Assembly: GCA_016935715.1 (NCBI GenBank)
Contig: JAFGQJ010000419.1
Coordinates: 1 to 5,851, forward strand
Length of the DNA stretch: 5,851 nt
Direction of reading: 5' to 3'
From: Spirochaetales bacterium
GTDB taxonomy: Bacteria > Spirochaetota > Spirochaetia > SZUA-6 > DRHE01
Shown piece after piece: positions 4,902-5,851 of the stretch; positions within the stretch are counted from its first letter, which is position 1, and the number at the start of each line of letters is the position of its first letter. Under the pieces are notes generated by a model. That model worked only from the letters and a program-made list of their open reading frames with translations, had not been told where the DNA came from and made no database searches. Made by a program: the position numbers and the translations under genes.

Positions 4902-5851
4902 ATGAGAGGCGACGTTCGTCCTGCGGCTGTGCGACTGTATTTTCTTCCGGTCGAGAACCGCATCCCCCTCAAGTTCGGAACCGAGATCACCACCCGGGGA
5001 ACGGTTGTCAGGGTCTGCATGACTGTTCGCGATTCCGCCCGGCACAGCGGGCAAGGTTGGGGGGAAACCCCGCTTGCGGTGAGCTGGGTTTGGCCCGGCG
5101 GCCTGTCCCATGAGTACCGGGACGGGGTGCTGCGGGATTTTTGCCTGCGGCTGGCCCCGGCCTGGGCCGGTTTCGACGAATGGGGACATCCGATGGAGAT
5201 CGGCCATGCCTTCATCGAGCAGGTTCTTCCTCAGCTGCTGACTCGGTTCAATGGCGATCGCGTGAGTGAGGAGCCGCTGCCATGGCTCGGGGCTTTGGTG
5301 TGCGCATCCGCCTTCGATATGGCGCTCCACGACGCTTACGGGATGCTTCACGACCTGCCCGTGTACGAAACCTACAACGCCGTGTTCATGAACCGGGACC
5401 TCTCCGCCTACCTGGAACCCGAGCCGGGCTCCGGTGTCGATTTCGCGGACGCGTACCCTGAGGATTTCTTTCAGCGGCCCGTGCCTGTGCGGCTGCCGGC
5501 CTGGCACCTGGTTGGAGGCACGGACCTTCTTTCCGACGAAGAACGCACCGGGGAGGAACCGGAGGACGGCTACCCGGTGGTGCTGTCTGACTGGATCCAG
5601 CGCGACGGCCTGGCCTGCCTCAAGGTGAAGCTGCGGGGAAACGATTCGGCCTGGGACTACCAGAGGCTCGTACAGGTGAGTCGCCTGGGCCGGGAACTCG
5701 GCGTGCTCTGGCTCACCGCTGACTTCAACTGCACCGTGGAGCAGCCATCCTACGTCAACGAGATCCTGGATGGCCTGCTGGCGGAGGAGCCCGAGACCTA
5801 CCAGATGCTGCTCTACGTGGAGCAGCCGTTTCCCTACGACCTGGAATCCCA
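4902..5851 (+). CDS. Enolase-superfamily (mandelate racemase/muconate lactonizing) protein, 3' end missing
   Basis: The frame is open from ATG 4902 to the right edge, giving 316 residues of a longer protein. A capping domain with FGTEITTRGTVV (27-38) and GQGWGETPL precedes the barrel. The catalytic pattern follows: Lys241-Val-Lys243 (LKVKL), Asp274-Phe-Asn276 (ADFN) and Glu307 in YVEQP. In mandelate-racemase types, the KxK motif supplies the general base while the Asp and Glu residues bind Mg that stabilises the enolate formed after proton removal next to a carboxylate. The third metal ligand and the His or Lys on the other face should lie beyond the window. The KxK pair is at 241 rather than about 165 in mandelate racemase, and about 40 extra residues (near 175-220, rich in acidic and aromatic residues) lie between the capping helix and the barrel. 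The Asp-to-Glu distance is 33 rather than about 26. This is therefore an atypical subgroup; its substrate, probably an acid sugar or similar carboxylate, is unknown. Confidence 0.9.
   Translation, partial: MRGDVRPAAVRLYFLPVENRIPLKFGTEITTRGTVVRVCMTVRDSARHSGQGWGETPLAVSWVWPGGLSHEYRDGVLRDFCLRLAPAWAGFDEWGHPMEIGHAFIEQVLPQLLTRFNGDRVSEEPLPWLGALVCASAFDMALHDAYGMLHDLPVYETYNAVFMNRDLSAYLEPEPGSGVDFADAYPEDFFQRPVPVRLPAWHLVGGTDLLSDEERTGEEPEDGYPVVLSDWIQRDGLACLKVKLRGNDSAWDYQRLVQVSRLGRELGVLWLTADFNCTVEQPSYVNEILDGLLAEEPETYQMLLYVEQPFPYDLES

Noticed and set aside
4861..4905. 14-codon frame ending ATGA at the enolase-superfamily start, as a possible leader peptide
   Set aside because: It has only a generic GC-rich sequence before its ATG and no regulatory codon run. 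The overlap with the real start may be chance.
4650..5507. 285-codon open frame on the minus strand opposite the enolase-superfamily gene
   Set aside because: The plus strand encodes KxK, DxN and EQP catalytic motifs in one uninterrupted frame. The antisense product has no domain signature.

Overview
This 5,851-base window is GC-rich bacterial DNA with six full-length protein genes and two genes cut by the window edges. No RNA gene, CRISPR array, transposase or prophage marker is visible. Purine-rich ribosome-binding sites (GGGAGG, GGAGG) precede several starts. One product has a classical signal peptide, so a cell envelope with an exported space is likely. The mix of a corrinoid-type methyltransferase relative, an M24/creatinase-fold protein, a prune-like DHH phosphoesterase and an unusual enolase-superfamily enzyme is compatible with a metabolically versatile anaerobe, for example of spirochaete, deltaproteobacterial or planctomycete type. 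The sequence alone does not settle the phylum.

Layout. Positions 1-249 (+) are the C-terminus of a uroporphyrinogen-decarboxylase (URO-D) family protein. Positions 426-1592 (+) encode an M24 (aminopeptidase P/creatinase fold) protein that has lost most of the metal ligands. Convergent to it, 1663-2481 (-) encodes a secreted dienelactone-hydrolase family protein. Its promoter lies in a very AT-rich intergenic segment, 2482-2577. Diverging from it is a small plus-strand cluster: a putative 40-residue basic protein (2578-2700), a 64-residue conserved-looking protein (2697-2891) sharing an ATGA overlap with it, and a DUF1697 protein (2921-3496). A DHH/DHHA2 phosphoesterase of the exopolyphosphatase/prune type follows (3596-4744), read from a GTG start. 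After a 157-base regulatory gap holding a good sigma-70-like promoter flanked by a perfect 10-base inverted repeat, an enolase-superfamily (mandelate racemase/muconate lactonizing) gene begins at 4902 and runs off the right edge.

How the genes work together. The window reads as several short transcription units rather than one pathway. The URO-D relative and the M24 protein may belong to a catabolic module for methylated or amino compounds, and the enolase-superfamily enzyme may open another catabolic unit for an acid or sugar-acid substrate. DUF1697 and the DHH enzyme look like housekeeping or stand-alone genes. The points most worth a second look are the inactivated metal site of the M24 protein, the coupled small-gene pair, and the symmetric repeat around the promoter of the enolase-superfamily gene. 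I see no clear evidence of a new multi-gene defence or mobile system here.
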